From Mycobacterium sp. ITM-2016-00317 (lineage in GTDB: Bacteria; Actinomycetota; Actinomycetes; Mycobacteriales; Mycobacteriaceae): a stretch of DNA of 64,000 nt. Where the stretch lies: contig NZ_CP134399.1 of NCBI RefSeq assembly GCF_002968295.1, forward strand, positions 1,426,001 to 1,490,000. Direction: 5' to 3'. The position numbers were made by a program, and so were the translations under genes. How positions within the stretch are numbered: position 1 is the stretch's first letter; every line of letters begins with the position of its first letter. A model generated the notes under the pieces. It was not told where the DNA came from and did not search any database. It saw only the letters and a program-made list of their open reading frames with translations. Positions 1 to 8,339 of the stretch are shown here, piece after piece.

Positions 1-2
1 AC

Positions 3-2018
3 GCGGACGACGACCGGCCGTTCGCCTGGGCGCGCATCGACCACCTGGACGACGACCCCGCGCATCTGCTGCTGCACATCGCGACGGCCGTGGTCCGTCT
101 CACCGAGGACGACAGCGATCTGCTGCGCTACCTGCGCGGTCCGGGCCGGTGTCCGCTGACCCACCTGGTGCCCGCCGTGGTGCAGGCGCTGGAGGCGCAC
201 GGGCCGATCGTGATCCTGCTCGACGACGCGCACAAGCTCACGGCTCCCGCGGCCGTCGCGGCGTTGCAGACGCTGCTCGCCGAGGCCCCCGCGACGGTCG
301 TCACCGCGTTGCTGGGCCGTCAGGTGCTGCCGCTGGGGCTGGCGAGGCGCCGGCTCCAGCACACCGTCGTGGCGATCGACCAGGAGGTGCTGCGGTTCTC
401 GGCGACCGAAACCGCCGAGGCGCTCACTGCGATCCGCGGCCCGTGCGACGACGCGACCGTCGCCGCGGTCGCCGACCTCTGTGAAGGCTGGCCCGCCGGG
501 GTGGTGCTGACGGCGATGGCGCTGCGCGACGGCACCGCGCTGGAAGCGCTGGCCGAGCACGGCAATCTGGTGGTCGACTACGTGGTCGAGGAGGTCATCA
601 ACCGACTCGACGCCGAGACCGCGACGTTCCAGGTCGAGTCGGCGGTGCTGGGGCGGTTCACCGCCGAGCAGCTCGACACGGTGCTCGGGCGCGACGACGC
701 CGGACACATGCTGGCGGTGCTGGCGGACTCGGGCAATCCGTTCCTGGTCGCCCTCGACCACCCTCGGGTGTGGTACCGCTATCACCATCTGTTCGGCGAC
801 GTGCTGCGCGGTCGGCTGCGTGACACCGCTCCGGCCCGCTTCCGTGAATTGGCCACGCGCGCAGCGGATCTGTTGGAGCGTGACGGTGACATCGACGGCG
901 CGCTGATGCAGGCGCTCGACGCCGGGGACCGCGGGCGCGCGGCCGCGCTGGTGGGCCGCGAAGCGGTGCGGCTGGGCTTCGACGGCCGCGCCGGGGTGTT
1001 GGCGCGCCGGCTCGCGACGCTGGACGCGCGCACGTTCGCCGAGTACCCCGACGCGGCGGTGGCGCGCGCGTGGCTGGGCGTCACGACCGCCGACGCCGAA
1101 CTGATCCAGCGGTCGCTGATGCTCGCCGTGGCCGCCGATCGCGGGCAGAGACTGTCGGACGGCACACCGTCGGTGAAAGTCGCGGTAGCACTGATCAGTT
1201 CACTGCTCGGCGCAGGCGGGGTCGGCGATGTGGTGGAGCAGGCCGATGTGGTCCGCGCGGCCGGGGACCACCTGGTGAACCCATGGTGGGGGGCGGCCAC
1301 GGTGATGAAGGGCTCCGCCGAGGCCATGCGCGGGCACCCGACACAGGCCCGCGCGCTGCTCGACGCCGCGCTGCCGGTGATCGACGACCTGCCGGGTTTC
1401 CACGCCGCAGCACTCGCGCACCTGGCGCTTCTCGATCTGGCCGGCGGCGACGACGACGCGGCCATGGAACGCAGTGAGGCGGCGCGGACGCTGGTGGACA
1501 AGTACGACCTGTGCGACGTCGTGCCGATGATCGTCGTGTATGCGACGAGCGCGGTGATGGCCGCCCGCACGGCGGATCTGACCGGCGTCCGGCAGGCGGT
1601 GACGGTGACCGAGACGTTGCTGGCGCAGCTGGGTCATTTGTCCGCGCGCACAGCGCTTCTGGGGCATGGGCTGCTTGCCTGGACCGCCGCGGTGATCCAG
1701 GATCCGACGTTGCTGGGCCGGCATCTGGCGGCTGCAGAACGGGCCTGTCACCGCGAGCCCGGCGCGGTCGCGCTGGTGCAACGGGTGGACCGCGTCAAGG
1801 CCATGGCGGTCGGTGGCGCCCGGCCGCTGACCGCCGCCGAACTGCGCCTGCTACCGCATCTGGCCAGCCACCTCTCGCTGCAGCGGATCGCCGAGGAGTT
1901 GGTGATCGGCCGGGAGACGGCCAAGAGCCAGGCCACCGCGATCTACCGCAAGCTCGGCGTGTCCTCGCGCGGCGAGGCGGTGGCCGAGGCGAAAAGGGTT
2001 GGCCTGATACCGGAGTGA
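3..2018 (+). CDS. LuxR-family transcriptional regulator with MalT-like ATPase/TPR region (5' truncated by window)
   Basis: The reading frame is open from base 3, so the true start lies upstream; the GTG at 90 is internal. The visible 671 residues begin inside a MalT/STAND-type ATPase: a Walker B-like stretch (VILLDDAH) near visible residue 70, a winged-helix-like region (VWYRYHHLFGDVLR), then a long Ala/Leu-rich helical repeat region. The last 60 or so residues form a LuxR-type helix-turn-helix (LTAAELRLLPHLASHLS, then IAEELVIGRETAKSQ and YRKLGVSSRGEAV). MalT-type regulators couple ligand and ATP binding to DNA binding through the C-terminal HTH. The ligand and targets are unknown. The stop lies 2 bases from the end of the convergent gene at 2021. 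Confidence 0.85.
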   Translation, partial: ADDDRPFAWARIDHLDDDPAHLLLHIATAVVRLTEDDSDLLRYLRGPGRCPLTHLVPAVVQALEAHGPIVILLDDAHKLTAPAAVAALQTLLAEAPATVVTALLGRQVLPLGLARRRLQHTVVAIDQEVLRFSATETAEALTAIRGPCDDATVAAVADLCEGWPAGVVLTAMALRDGTALEALAEHGNLVVDYVVEEVINRLDAETATFQVESAVLGRFTAEQLDTVLGRDDAGHMLAVLADSGNPFLVALDHPRVWYRYHHLFGDVLRGRLRDTAPARFRELATRAADLLERDGDIDGALMQALDAGDRGRAAALVGREAVRLGFDGRAGVLARRLATLDARTFAEYPDAAVARAWLGVTTADAELIQRSLMLAVAADRGQRLSDGTPSVKVAVALISSLLGAGGVGDVVEQADVVRAAGDHLVNPWWGAATVMKGSAEAMRGHPTQARALLDAALPVIDDLPGFHAAALAHLALLDLAGGDDDAAMERSEAARTLVDKYDLCDVVPMIVVYATSAVMAARTADLTGVRQAVTVTETLLAQLGHLSARTALLGHGLLAWTAAVIQDPTLLGRHLAAAERACHREPGAVALVQRVDRVKAMAVGGARPLTAAELRLLPHLASHLSLQRIAEELVIGRETAKSQATAIYRKLGVSSRGEAVAEAKRVGLIPE

Positions 2019-2020
2019 GG

Positions 2021-3037
2021 TCAGCCCAGGGGGCAGGCCGCCAGGTTCCGCCACAGGTTCTGCAGGCTCTGGGTGCCGCCGAACAGTGTGGTGAAGTGCG
2101 TCGAGTCGACCAGCACGATGTCGCCGGCGCGGTCTCCGTCGGGCGGCATCCAGACCACCGCGTTGAACGCGGAGCCGCCCGCGTCGGTGAACGGGTGGGG
2201 GCGGCCGGGGTCGATCGGCTGACGCGCCAGCACCCGGAGATTCGCGCCCTCCGGCGCGGTCAGCTCGTAGTGGGGCAGATGCTGGTGAAAGCTCAGGGTG
2301 GGGACGTCGGCCAGCAGCCCTAGTTCGTCGAACTCCCGGAACGTGTTCAGCGCGACCGGGTCTCGTGTTCCGTCGACGACGGCGGGACGTAGCCCCCAGA
2401 TGTTGTGCACCGGCACGCCCAGCGCGCGCATCAGCGATCGGGTGTATCTGCTGAACCGCTGCTGTCGCGGCACCAGTCGGTCCCCGTGGTGCAGGTACTC
2501 GACCTGCCGCTGAGCGAGGTCGTCGGTGAACCCGACGTCGTGGTGCGGTGCCAGCAGCAGGCAGGTGCCCTCCCGGTGCAGCCACGCGCGCAGCGCGTCG
2601 ACTTCGTCACGGCCGGCTTCCAGTTCGGAGTTCAGATGGTCCAGGCCGAACACCATGAGCGTGTCGGTGTCGTCCAGGATCCGTTCGTCGATCGGCTGGG
2701 GGTAGCCGGCCTGGTCCACCCGCTGGAACACCGCCACCGGATGTCCGGTCACCTCGCCGACGAGGTCCTGGAACGACAGCGTCGACCGGTGGAACAACTC
2801 GAGTGTGCCGGCGATGCCCTGCAGGAAGTTCGCCGCGCCGAACCCGGGCGTCTCGTAGGCCGGGTACCCGACGTTGCGGACCTCGGTCAACGTCGAGAAC
2901 CGGTTGCTCATCGCGGCCGGGTCGCGTTGGGCCTCCCAGGGGTAGCTCCACGTCCAGTAGATGCTCAGCCGCCGCCTGCCGTCACGGGGTCGACGACGGT
3001 GGTCCTGGTTGTACGTGCGGGCGGGCCGGGCTGTCAT
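2021..3037 (-). CDS. Conserved hypothetical protein, last gene of the DyP-peroxidase operon
   Basis: 338 residues from an ATG that overlaps the stop of the DyP gene (TGATG at 3035-3039), so translation is probably coupled. I do not recognise the family. A central segment (LMVFGLDHLNSE, then a helix, then CLLLAPHHDVG) looks like an alpha/beta Rossmann or amidotransferase-like fold, and the protein is rich in His, Trp and acidic residues. No signal peptide or clear membrane span is visible. The minus-strand frame stays open much further upstream, to about 4921, but that part lies antisense-frame inside the next two genes and is not coding. Operon position suggests a partner or accessory function for the peroxidase. 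Confidence 0.75.
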   Translation of the reverse strand: MTARPARTYNQDHRRRPRDGRRRLSIYWTWSYPWEAQRDPAAMSNRFSTLTEVRNVGYPAYETPGFGAANFLQGIAGTLELFHRSTLSFQDLVGEVTGHPVAVFQRVDQAGYPQPIDERILDDTDTLMVFGLDHLNSELEAGRDEVDALRAWLHREGTCLLLAPHHDVGFTDDLAQRQVEYLHHGDRLVPRQQRFSRYTRSLMRALGVPVHNIWGLRPAVVDGTRDPVALNTFREFDELGLLADVPTLSFHQHLPHYELTAPEGANLRVLARQPIDPGRPHPFTDAGGSAFNAVVWMPPDGDRAGDIVLVDSTHFTTLFGGTQSLQNLWRNLAACPLG

Positions 3038-4368
3038 CAGCGCTCCCGGCCGCCGAGCTCGGTGAGGTAGCGCAACGCGCCCAGGCCGGGCAGGAAGAAG
3101 TAGCCGCCACCGCGAATCGTGGTGAAGGCGGGAATGCCTTTGTGTACCTTGCGGATAGGTCGCTTCGGCACGGTGAAATCCAGTGTGCCGTCCTGGGCGC
3201 CGCCGATCGGGTCGTGCTCGTTGCCCAGCTCGTGGAAGGTCTTGTCGTTGATCCACACGTTCTGGGCGAACTCGAACTGACGGACCAGGCTGGCGCAGAT
3301 GATGAACGCGGCGATGCCCCGGTCGACACCGTCCTCGGGTGCCCCGTCCGGCAGAGCAGGGCCGTAGGTCGCGCCCCGGCGGATCATCCGGCGCCGGTTC
3401 ATGTAGTGCGCGGTGTCGCGCGGATTGAGGCGGCGCGCGTGTGAACCCAGCGGACAGGCATACCCGAACGGGTCCATCTCCTTGTAGTTGAAATCGTTGT
3501 TGCGCATCGGGTCTGCGCCCAGTTCCGGATCGTCGACGGTGGGGGCGAGTACCAGCGGAGCGCCGCTGCGCCAGCGGCCCATGAACTTCGCCGCCAGCAG
3601 CTCCTGCTCCTGGGGCGTCTCGGCGTGGTCGGACAGGTAGGCGCGGAACGTTCCGACATGCTCCTGAAGCCTGCGGTAGGCCAGGTAACTCCCGTTGCGT
3701 GACAACGCCGCAGGCTCGGGGAGCCCCACGACGGGGCCGTCCTCGTCGGGATAGCCGAGGATGAACTCGCCCGGCTCCAGTGCCGCACCCGAACCCGGGG
3801 TCGGGTCTTCGCCCGAGCCCTTGATCACCGGTTGGGACAGCCGGTCCCGGAACCCGAAGTGGTCGTGTGCGTAGTTGAACGGCGGATGGGCGTTCAGGTC
3901 CAGGAACGACAGCGTGCGGACGCCGTCGCAGCGCGCCACAAGCCTGTCGTGTTCGCCGACACAGCGCGCATGTTCGGCGTCGTCGCGGGCGAAGAGGATC
4001 GCGATCGCGTGCAGGTCGTCCCCGGCGAGGCCGCCGACCCAGTGCCGCGGTGCGTTGGCGCCGGTGTCGCCGAGGATGTCGGCGCGCGCCGCCATGCCCT
4101 CCCGGAACTCGCCGGGAAACGTGGCCAGCGCCGCGTCCGGAACCCCGAGCGCGCGAAGGCCGTTCCAGGTGAACGCCACCGTGACCCAGCGCTTTGTCGC
4201 GTCCATGGTGGCGTCGGCCTCGGCCGCCGAGGCGACCACGTCGAGAAGCTCGGCCAGCCAGGCCCGCCCACCCTCGGGGCGCTCGAACGTCAGGAACTCG
4301 TACCGTCCCGTCATCGCCGGTGTCCGGGTGAGCAGGATGTGCTGGATGTCGTCGAGTTCGAGGGGCAT
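3037..4368 (-). CDS. DyP-type (dye-decolorizing) haem peroxidase family protein
   Basis: 443 residues. Three blocks match the DyP family: FGFRDRLSQP near residue 175, where the Asp corresponds to the catalytic Asp of the family GXXDG motif (the following Gly is Arg here); FGYACPLGSHARRLNPRDT near 310, with the family's conserved His; and RRMIRRGATYGP near 335, the usual RRG-Y-G motif. DyP enzymes reduce peroxide with a haem and oxidise diverse substrates. There is no Tat signal, so it is probably cytosolic or encapsulated. It lies between two genes of unknown function with 12-base spacing upstream and a TGATG overlap downstream, which makes a three-gene operon. Arg replacing Gly in GXXDG is unusual and may mark a divergent subfamily. 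Confidence 0.82.
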   Translation of the reverse strand: MPLELDDIQHILLTRTPAMTGRYEFLTFERPEGGRAWLAELLDVVASAAEADATMDATKRWVTVAFTWNGLRALGVPDAALATFPGEFREGMAARADILGDTGANAPRHWVGGLAGDDLHAIAILFARDDAEHARCVGEHDRLVARCDGVRTLSFLDLNAHPPFNYAHDHFGFRDRLSQPVIKGSGEDPTPGSGAALEPGEFILGYPDEDGPVVGLPEPAALSRNGSYLAYRRLQEHVGTFRAYLSDHAETPQEQELLAAKFMGRWRSGAPLVLAPTVDDPELGADPMRNNDFNYKEMDPFGYACPLGSHARRLNPRDTAHYMNRRRMIRRGATYGPALPDGAPEDGVDRGIAAFIICASLVRQFEFAQNVWINDKTFHELGNEHDPIGGAQDGTLDFTVPKRPIRKVHKGIPAFTTIRGGGYFFLPGLGALRYLTELGGRER

Positions 4369-4380
4369 CGCAAGCGCTCA

Positions 4381-4941
4381 TCACTGCATCTGGTCGAGCA
4401 TGTCGGAGAACGCCGCCTTCAGGCGCAGCGCCTTCTTGATCTCGTCGGCGGTGACGTACGGATATTCGCCGTACTCCAGGAAGCTCGGATAGTGGTGGTC
4501 GCGAACGAATTTGATGAAGGCCTCCGGATTGGTCTGCCAATCCTCGGGGAAGCCTTCGAGATTCGTGAACACCGTGGTGATTCCGGTCGCGCCGAACAAG
4601 CGCACCGCGTCCTCGGTGTACTTGTCGAAGTCGGTGTCGAAGATGCCCTGATACTGGAAATGCAGCCCTGAGCCGACGTCGAACAGCACCCAGCGCAGGT
4701 AGTGCAACCGCAACGGCGCCAGCACGTCGGGCGTGCCGGCGACCGCTTCCTCGATCTGTTTGGCGTAGGCACGCACGGCGTCTTCGCGGCCCTCCTTGAC
4801 CTTGGCGATGATCGAGAAGCCGTAGCAGGCCGGGGTGCGGGGGAAGACCGGCCCGTAGCGGCCCCGCTCGAGTTCCAGGTAGCCCTCGGGTGGGATCGCC
4901 ATCGCCGCCGGACGCGGCCAATCGCTATCGCCTGCAGCCAC
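4381..4941 (-). CDS. Conserved hypothetical protein, possible dimeric alpha/beta-barrel partner of DyP peroxidase
   Basis: 186 residues from a GTG at 4941 with an AAGG ribosome-binding site; an in-frame ATG at 4902 is a reasonable alternative. The pattern beta (FSIIAKVKEG) - helix - beta (RLHYLRWVLFDV, LHFQYQGIFDTDF) - helix - beta (ITTVFTNLEGF) suggests a ferredoxin-like alpha/beta-barrel fold, the same superfamily as DyP and EfeB proteins. The fold call is an inference from secondary-structure pattern only. First gene of the DyP operon; the gene 12 bases downstream is the peroxidase. No known catalytic motif is recognised. Confidence 0.72.
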   Translation of the reverse strand: MAAGDSDWPRPAAMAIPPEGYLELERGRYGPVFPRTPACYGFSIIAKVKEGREDAVRAYAKQIEEAVAGTPDVLAPLRLHYLRWVLFDVGSGLHFQYQGIFDTDFDKYTEDAVRLFGATGITTVFTNLEGFPEDWQTNPEAFIKFVRDHHYPSFLEYGEYPYVTADEIKKALRLKAAFSDMLDQMQ

Positions 4942-4989
4942 TGTCAGCCTTCCGGATCGTCGTCGGTCGGAGCGTATGGCGGCCGCCGA

Positions 4990-5039
4990 GACGTGTCGTC
5001 CCCCTTTCTGGGGGAACCGCCGGCAGTGCGCGACACGTC
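4990..5039. promoter_or_regulatory. 9-bp inverted repeat around a C/G hairpin in a divergent intergenic region
   Basis: GACGTGTCG at 4990-4998 and its exact reverse complement CGACACGTC at 5031-5039. Between them, TCCCCC (4999-5004) and GGGGGA (5010-5015) can form a second, inner stem. The site lies between the DyP operon (minus) and the secreted-protein operon (plus), so it could be an operator or a structured leader. Only the symmetry is seen; the binder is unknown. Confidence 0.4.
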
Positions 5040-5157
5040 GTTCCGCGGTGCGGTTTCACCCGTTGTGGGGGATGGCGGGACCACAGACCGATGCTTACGC
5101 TGACGCGGCCACGAGCCACGAGAGGCTGTGCGCGAACCCGATACCGGAGGGTGCAAG

Positions 5158-5505
5158 ATGCGGTTGGTTTACCTGCTGGTCGCCCCTGCGGTGTGGTCGA
5201 CCGGGATCGCGGTCGCGCCGCCGGTGGTCGCCGACTGCACCAGCGCCGGCGGCACGACCATCTGTTCGCAGGGCGACGTCCGAGGGGCCAGCGGCGGGGA
5301 GGGGCCGAGCGGCGCAGGCCCCTACGTGCCGTATCCGTGCGACGTGAACGACTATGCCTGCAGTCAGTGGTGGAGCAACGATTTCGACGCCGACATCGAT
5401 ATCAACCCCGGTCCGCGTCCGCCTGGCGGGCCCGACATCGGACGGCCGGGCCAGCCTGGCGGTGGCGGCGGCGGCATTGGCGGCGGCGGTCGCGGCGGAC
5501 GATGA
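5158..5505 (+). CDS. Small secreted glycine-rich protein
   Basis: 115 residues from an ATG with a strong GGAGG site 12 bases upstream. A Sec signal peptide (hydrophobic LVYLLVAPAVW, predicted cleavage after about residue 25) precedes a mature part with four Cys (CTSAGGTTIC, PYPCDVNDYAC), probably two disulfides, and a C-terminal Gly/Pro-rich tail ending in a run of glycines. Similar small exported proteins are common in mycobacteria and have no assigned function. It is followed 17 bases later by the first haemophore-like gene, so it is probably the first gene of that operon. Confidence 0.75.
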   Translation: MRLVYLLVAPAVWSTGIAVAPPVVADCTSAGGTTICSQGDVRGASGGEGPSGAGPYVPYPCDVNDYACSQWWSNDFDADIDINPGPRPPGGPDIGRPGQPGGGGGGIGGGGRGGR

Positions 5506-5522
5506 GAACAAAGGAGACACAG

Positions 5523-5909
5523 ATGTCGGCAACCTCCCGCGTGGCCTGGGTGGCTGGGCTCGCCTGCGCCGCGGTGTTCGGCGCGGCCCCGGCCATCGCG
5601 CAGCCGCCGGCACCCGCGCAGCCGCCGGCACCCGCGCCGTCGCCGGTCGTGCAACCGCCGGCACCGCCGCCACCGAACTGCACCGCGGCGGACCTGACCG
5701 GTGTGCTGACCGGGGTAATGGCGTCCACGACGGCCTACCTGTACACCCATCCGCTGGTCAACGACTTCTTCACTGCGATGGCGGACCTGCCGCCCGAGGA
5801 GCGGGCCGTGGCGTTGGCGGCCTTCATGGACGAAAACCCTCAGACGCGCGCGGAGCTGCAGGGAATTCGTCAGCCGATGGTGGATTTCCGCAACCGCTGC
5901 GGGGGGTGA
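5523..5909 (+). CDS. Haemophore-like secreted protein (mycobacterial haem-binding MHB family)
   Basis: 128 residues from an ATG with an AAAGGAG site. A signal peptide (cleavage after AIAQ near residue 27) is followed by a Pro/Ala repeat linker (QPPAPAQPPAPAP) and a helical domain: NCTAADLTGVLTGVMASTTAYLYTHP ... RQPMVDFRNRCGG split over the domain. Two Cys bracket the domain, as in Rv0203-type haemophores that carry haem to MmpL transporters. The family assignment rests on the NCTAADL start, the YLxTHPxVNxFF segment and the DFRNRC ending. A shorter paralogue follows 18 bases downstream. Confidence 0.82.
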   Translation: MSATSRVAWVAGLACAAVFGAAPAIAQPPAPAQPPAPAPSPVVQPPAPPPPNCTAADLTGVLTGVMASTTAYLYTHPLVNDFFTAMADLPPEERAVALAAFMDENPQTRAELQGIRQPMVDFRNRCGG

Positions 5910-5927
5910 CGGGCCTACGATCGTTGA

Positions 5928-6260
5928 ATGCGAAACAACTCGGCGTGGCGGGTGGCCGCCGCGGTGCTCGGCGCGACCGGCGTCGTCCTGTCCTCAGCGA
6001 CCGCGCTTGCCCAGCCGGCGCCGAACTGTACGGCCGCCGACCTGGCCCTCGCGATGACCGGGGTCAGCGCGGGCACGTCGGCCTACCTGTTCACCCATCC
6101 GGTCGCGAACGAGTTCTACACGTCGATCAAGGACATGGCGCCCGAGCAGAAGCAGGCGGCCGTGACCGCATTCGCCGACCAGAACCCGCAGATCGCTGCG
6201 GAGATGCGCGGGATCCGACAGCCGTTGATGGACTTCCGCAACCGCTGCGGGCACCACTGA
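5928..6260 (+). CDS. Haemophore-like secreted protein, second tandem copy
   Basis: 110 residues, signal peptide with cleavage near residue 28 (ATALAQ). The mature domain aligns along its whole length with the preceding gene: NCTAADLALAMTGVSAGTSA, YLFTHPVANEFY, and the same end, IRQPLMDFRNRCG. It lacks the Pro/Ala linker of the first copy. The pair looks like a tandem duplication kept in one operon. The stop is 2 bases from the end of the convergent tetR-type gene. Confidence 0.82.
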   Translation: MRNNSAWRVAAAVLGATGVVLSSATALAQPAPNCTAADLALAMTGVSAGTSAYLFTHPVANEFYTSIKDMAPEQKQAAVTAFADQNPQIAAEMRGIRQPLMDFRNRCGHH

Positions 6261-6262
6261 GG

Positions 6263-6910
6263 TCAGCGCTGACCCGGCGCGACGGCCTCGGCCAACTCCG
6301 GCGGGATTCCAGGGACTCGTAGCACCGCGTCCAGCAGAGCGTGGGCGCACAGGTCGGCGATGAAGTCGGCGTCCAGCGACGAGTCCAGCAGCCTTTGACG
6401 GCACATCTCGAACGTGAACGCCAGCCACCCGTAGACGGTGGCGCGCAGGTCCCGTTCCACCTTGGCCTCGACCGCGCCGACGGCATCGGTGATGCGGTCG
6501 ATGATCCGGCCGGCCTGGCGGTCGTTGTCGATGTCCTCGATGCCGCGCAGCACCGGATCCGACTTGCCCATCCCGAGGTAGGTCGTCCACGCCCGCTGCG
6601 GGTGCAGTTCGTCGTAGCGCAGATACGCCAGCACGCCGCTGCGAACCTGCGCGAACAATGTCTGGCCCGGCAGCGGAGGGGTGTTGGTGGCGTGGAACAT
6701 TCGCTCGCCCTCGGCGCGCACGACCGCGGCGAAGAACGCCCGCTTGTCGGGGAAGTAGTGGTACATCAGCGCGCGGGAAACCCCGGCGCGTTCGGCGATC
6801 TCGTCGATGCGGACCTCGTCGTAGGGCCGCTGTCCGAACACCTCGGCGCCGAGGGCCAGTAGTTCGTTGCGACGTTCCTCAGGTGACAGTCGCCGGCGTC
6901 CTCCAGCCAT
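6263..6910 (-). CDS. TetR-family transcriptional regulator
   Basis: 215 residues. The N-terminal helix-turn-helix is typical: VRIDEIAERAGVSRALMYHYFPDKRAFFAAV at about residues 33-63 (quoted here only as a landmark: IAERAGVS, MYHYFPDKRAFF). The C-terminal part is the variable helical ligand-binding domain. The gene is divergent from the P450 gene, with 49 bases between the start codons and a 10-bp palindrome in that gap, so it probably represses the P450 and itself. Ligand unknown. Confidence 0.88.
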   Translation of the reverse strand: MAGGRRRLSPEERRNELLALGAEVFGQRPYDEVRIDEIAERAGVSRALMYHYFPDKRAFFAAVVRAEGERMFHATNTPPLPGQTLFAQVRSGVLAYLRYDELHPQRAWTTYLGMGKSDPVLRGIEDIDNDRQAGRIIDRITDAVGAVEAKVERDLRATVYGWLAFTFEMCRQRLLDSSLDADFIADLCAHALLDAVLRVPGIPPELAEAVAPGQR

Positions 6911-6923
6911 GGGCCGATACTAC

Positions 6924-6936
6924 TTGACACATGTGT
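6924..6936. promoter_or_regulatory. Putative TetR operator overlapping a -35 box
   Basis: The perfect palindrome ACACATGTGT at 6927-6936 overlaps a TTGACA hexamer at 6924-6929. It lies midway between the divergent tetR-type and P450 genes. Symmetric sites over promoters in such gaps are the usual TetR arrangement; binding here is inferred. Confidence 0.5.
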
Positions 6937-6959
6937 AATAGCGGCGGAGGCTGGGGCGC

Positions 6960-8332
6960 ATGGCCATCGTCGGCGACCGACGGTCGTTTCCGAAGCTGCC
7001 CCACCCGCCGCGGCGCGTTCCGGTCCTCGGCGACGTGTTCGGCTTCAGTGCAGACATTCTCACCCAACCGCCTGCGACGATGGTAGGCCCGGTCTTCGAG
7101 TTCCGTTTTCTGGGAGCACGGTACGTGGTAGCAGCGGGCCCGGAAGCGGTGGTCGAGCTCAGCGACGAGAGCCGGTTCTGCAAGCACATCGGTCCCGACA
7201 TCGAGGCATTGCGGATCATGGGCGGCGACGGGCTGTTCACCGCCTACAACGACGAACCGAACTGGCAGATCGCGCACGACGTGCTGTTGCCGGCGTTCAG
7301 CCGGCAGGCGATGCGCGACTATCACGCGGTCATGTTCGATGTCGCCGACGAGTTGGTGGCGCGCTGGGACGCCCGCGCGGACACCGGCGAGGTCATTGAC
7401 GTCCCCGCCGACACCACCCGGGCGACGCTGGAGACCATCGGCCGGTGCGCGGCCGGTCACCCGTTCGGGTGCTTCGACTCCGAAGACCCGCACCCGTTCG
7501 TCGAGCACATGGTCGCCGGGCTGCAGGGTTCGGATCGGCTCGGGGTGTTGCGGGCGACGTTCCTGCCCGGTGCCGTCGCCCGGCGCGCCGAACGGGCGGT
7601 GCGCTACCACGCCAGGCAGCTGCACGCGATCGCCGACGAGATCATCGCCGAGCGCGTGCGGGAAGGGCTGGGGCGCCACGACGATCTGCTCGAGCTGATG
7701 CTGATGTCGGACCTGGAGCGGCCAACATCCGCTACCAGTTGATCAACTTCCTGGTGGCCGGGCATGAAACCACCTCCGGCGCGCTGTCTTTCGCACTGTA
7801 CTTTCTGTCCGTGCATCCGGAGGCCGCTGACCGGGCGCGTGCCGAGATCGCCGAGGTGTGGGGTGACGACGACCGGCCCGACTTCGAGCTGATCGCCAAG
7901 TTACGTTATGTCCGAAGGATCTTCGACGAAGCACTGCGGTTGCAGCCGACGGTGCCGGGATATTACCGGGCCGCCCGCGAGGACACCGTGCTGGCCGGGG
8001 TGCACCCGATGCGCAAGGGGGACTGGGTCCTTGCGCTGACGATGGGTCTGCACCGCGACCGGCGGTGGGGCGGCGACCCCGACGCCTTCGATCCGGACCG
8101 CTTCTCTCCCGAGCGGGTCAAGGCGCGCCCGGCGGGGCTGTACAAACCGTTCGGCACGGGGCCGAGATCGTGCATCGGCAGGCAGTTCGCGCTGCATGAG
8201 GCGGTGCTGTTGCTGGCTGTGCTGCTGCGCCGGTACGACCTGATCCCCGACCCCGACTACCGCCTCGAGGTCGCCCAGCGACTGACGCTGATGCCCAAGG
8301 ACTTCTACCTCACGCTCACCCGCAGAACCTGA
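6960..8332 (+). pseudogene. Cytochrome P450, CYP102-like haem domain, broken by a frameshift near 7722
   Basis: The first 260 codons (ATG 6960, GGAGG site at 6946) read like the N-half of CYP102/P450-BM3 (NWQIAHDVLLPAFSRQAM, then a Thr-rich helix region). The frame then shifts at about 7722, and the rest continues one frame over: NIRYQLINFLVAGHETTSG (I helix), DEALRL (K helix ExxR), and the haem-binding FGTGPRSCIGRQF with its Cys. The join lacks roughly ten bases compared with the family, between LERP and NIRYQ, so it is not a simple single-base slip. No reductase domain follows, unlike true CYP102 fusions. It is either a recent pseudogene or an assembly error; every catalytic motif is intact. 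Divergent from a TetR gene. Confidence 0.8.
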
Positions 8333-8339
8333 AGCGCCG

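Noticed and set aside
3040..4921. A minus-strand frame open from 4921 to 2021 (966 codons)
   Set aside because: Only the part below 3037 is protein-like. The upper part is an alternative frame inside the peroxidase and its upstream gene, typical of high-G+C DNA.
5581..5670. Short tandem CCGGCACC-type repeats considered as a CRISPR or VNTR array
   Set aside because: They encode the Pro/Ala linker of the haemophore-like protein; there are no spacers. No CRISPR array is seen anywhere in the window.
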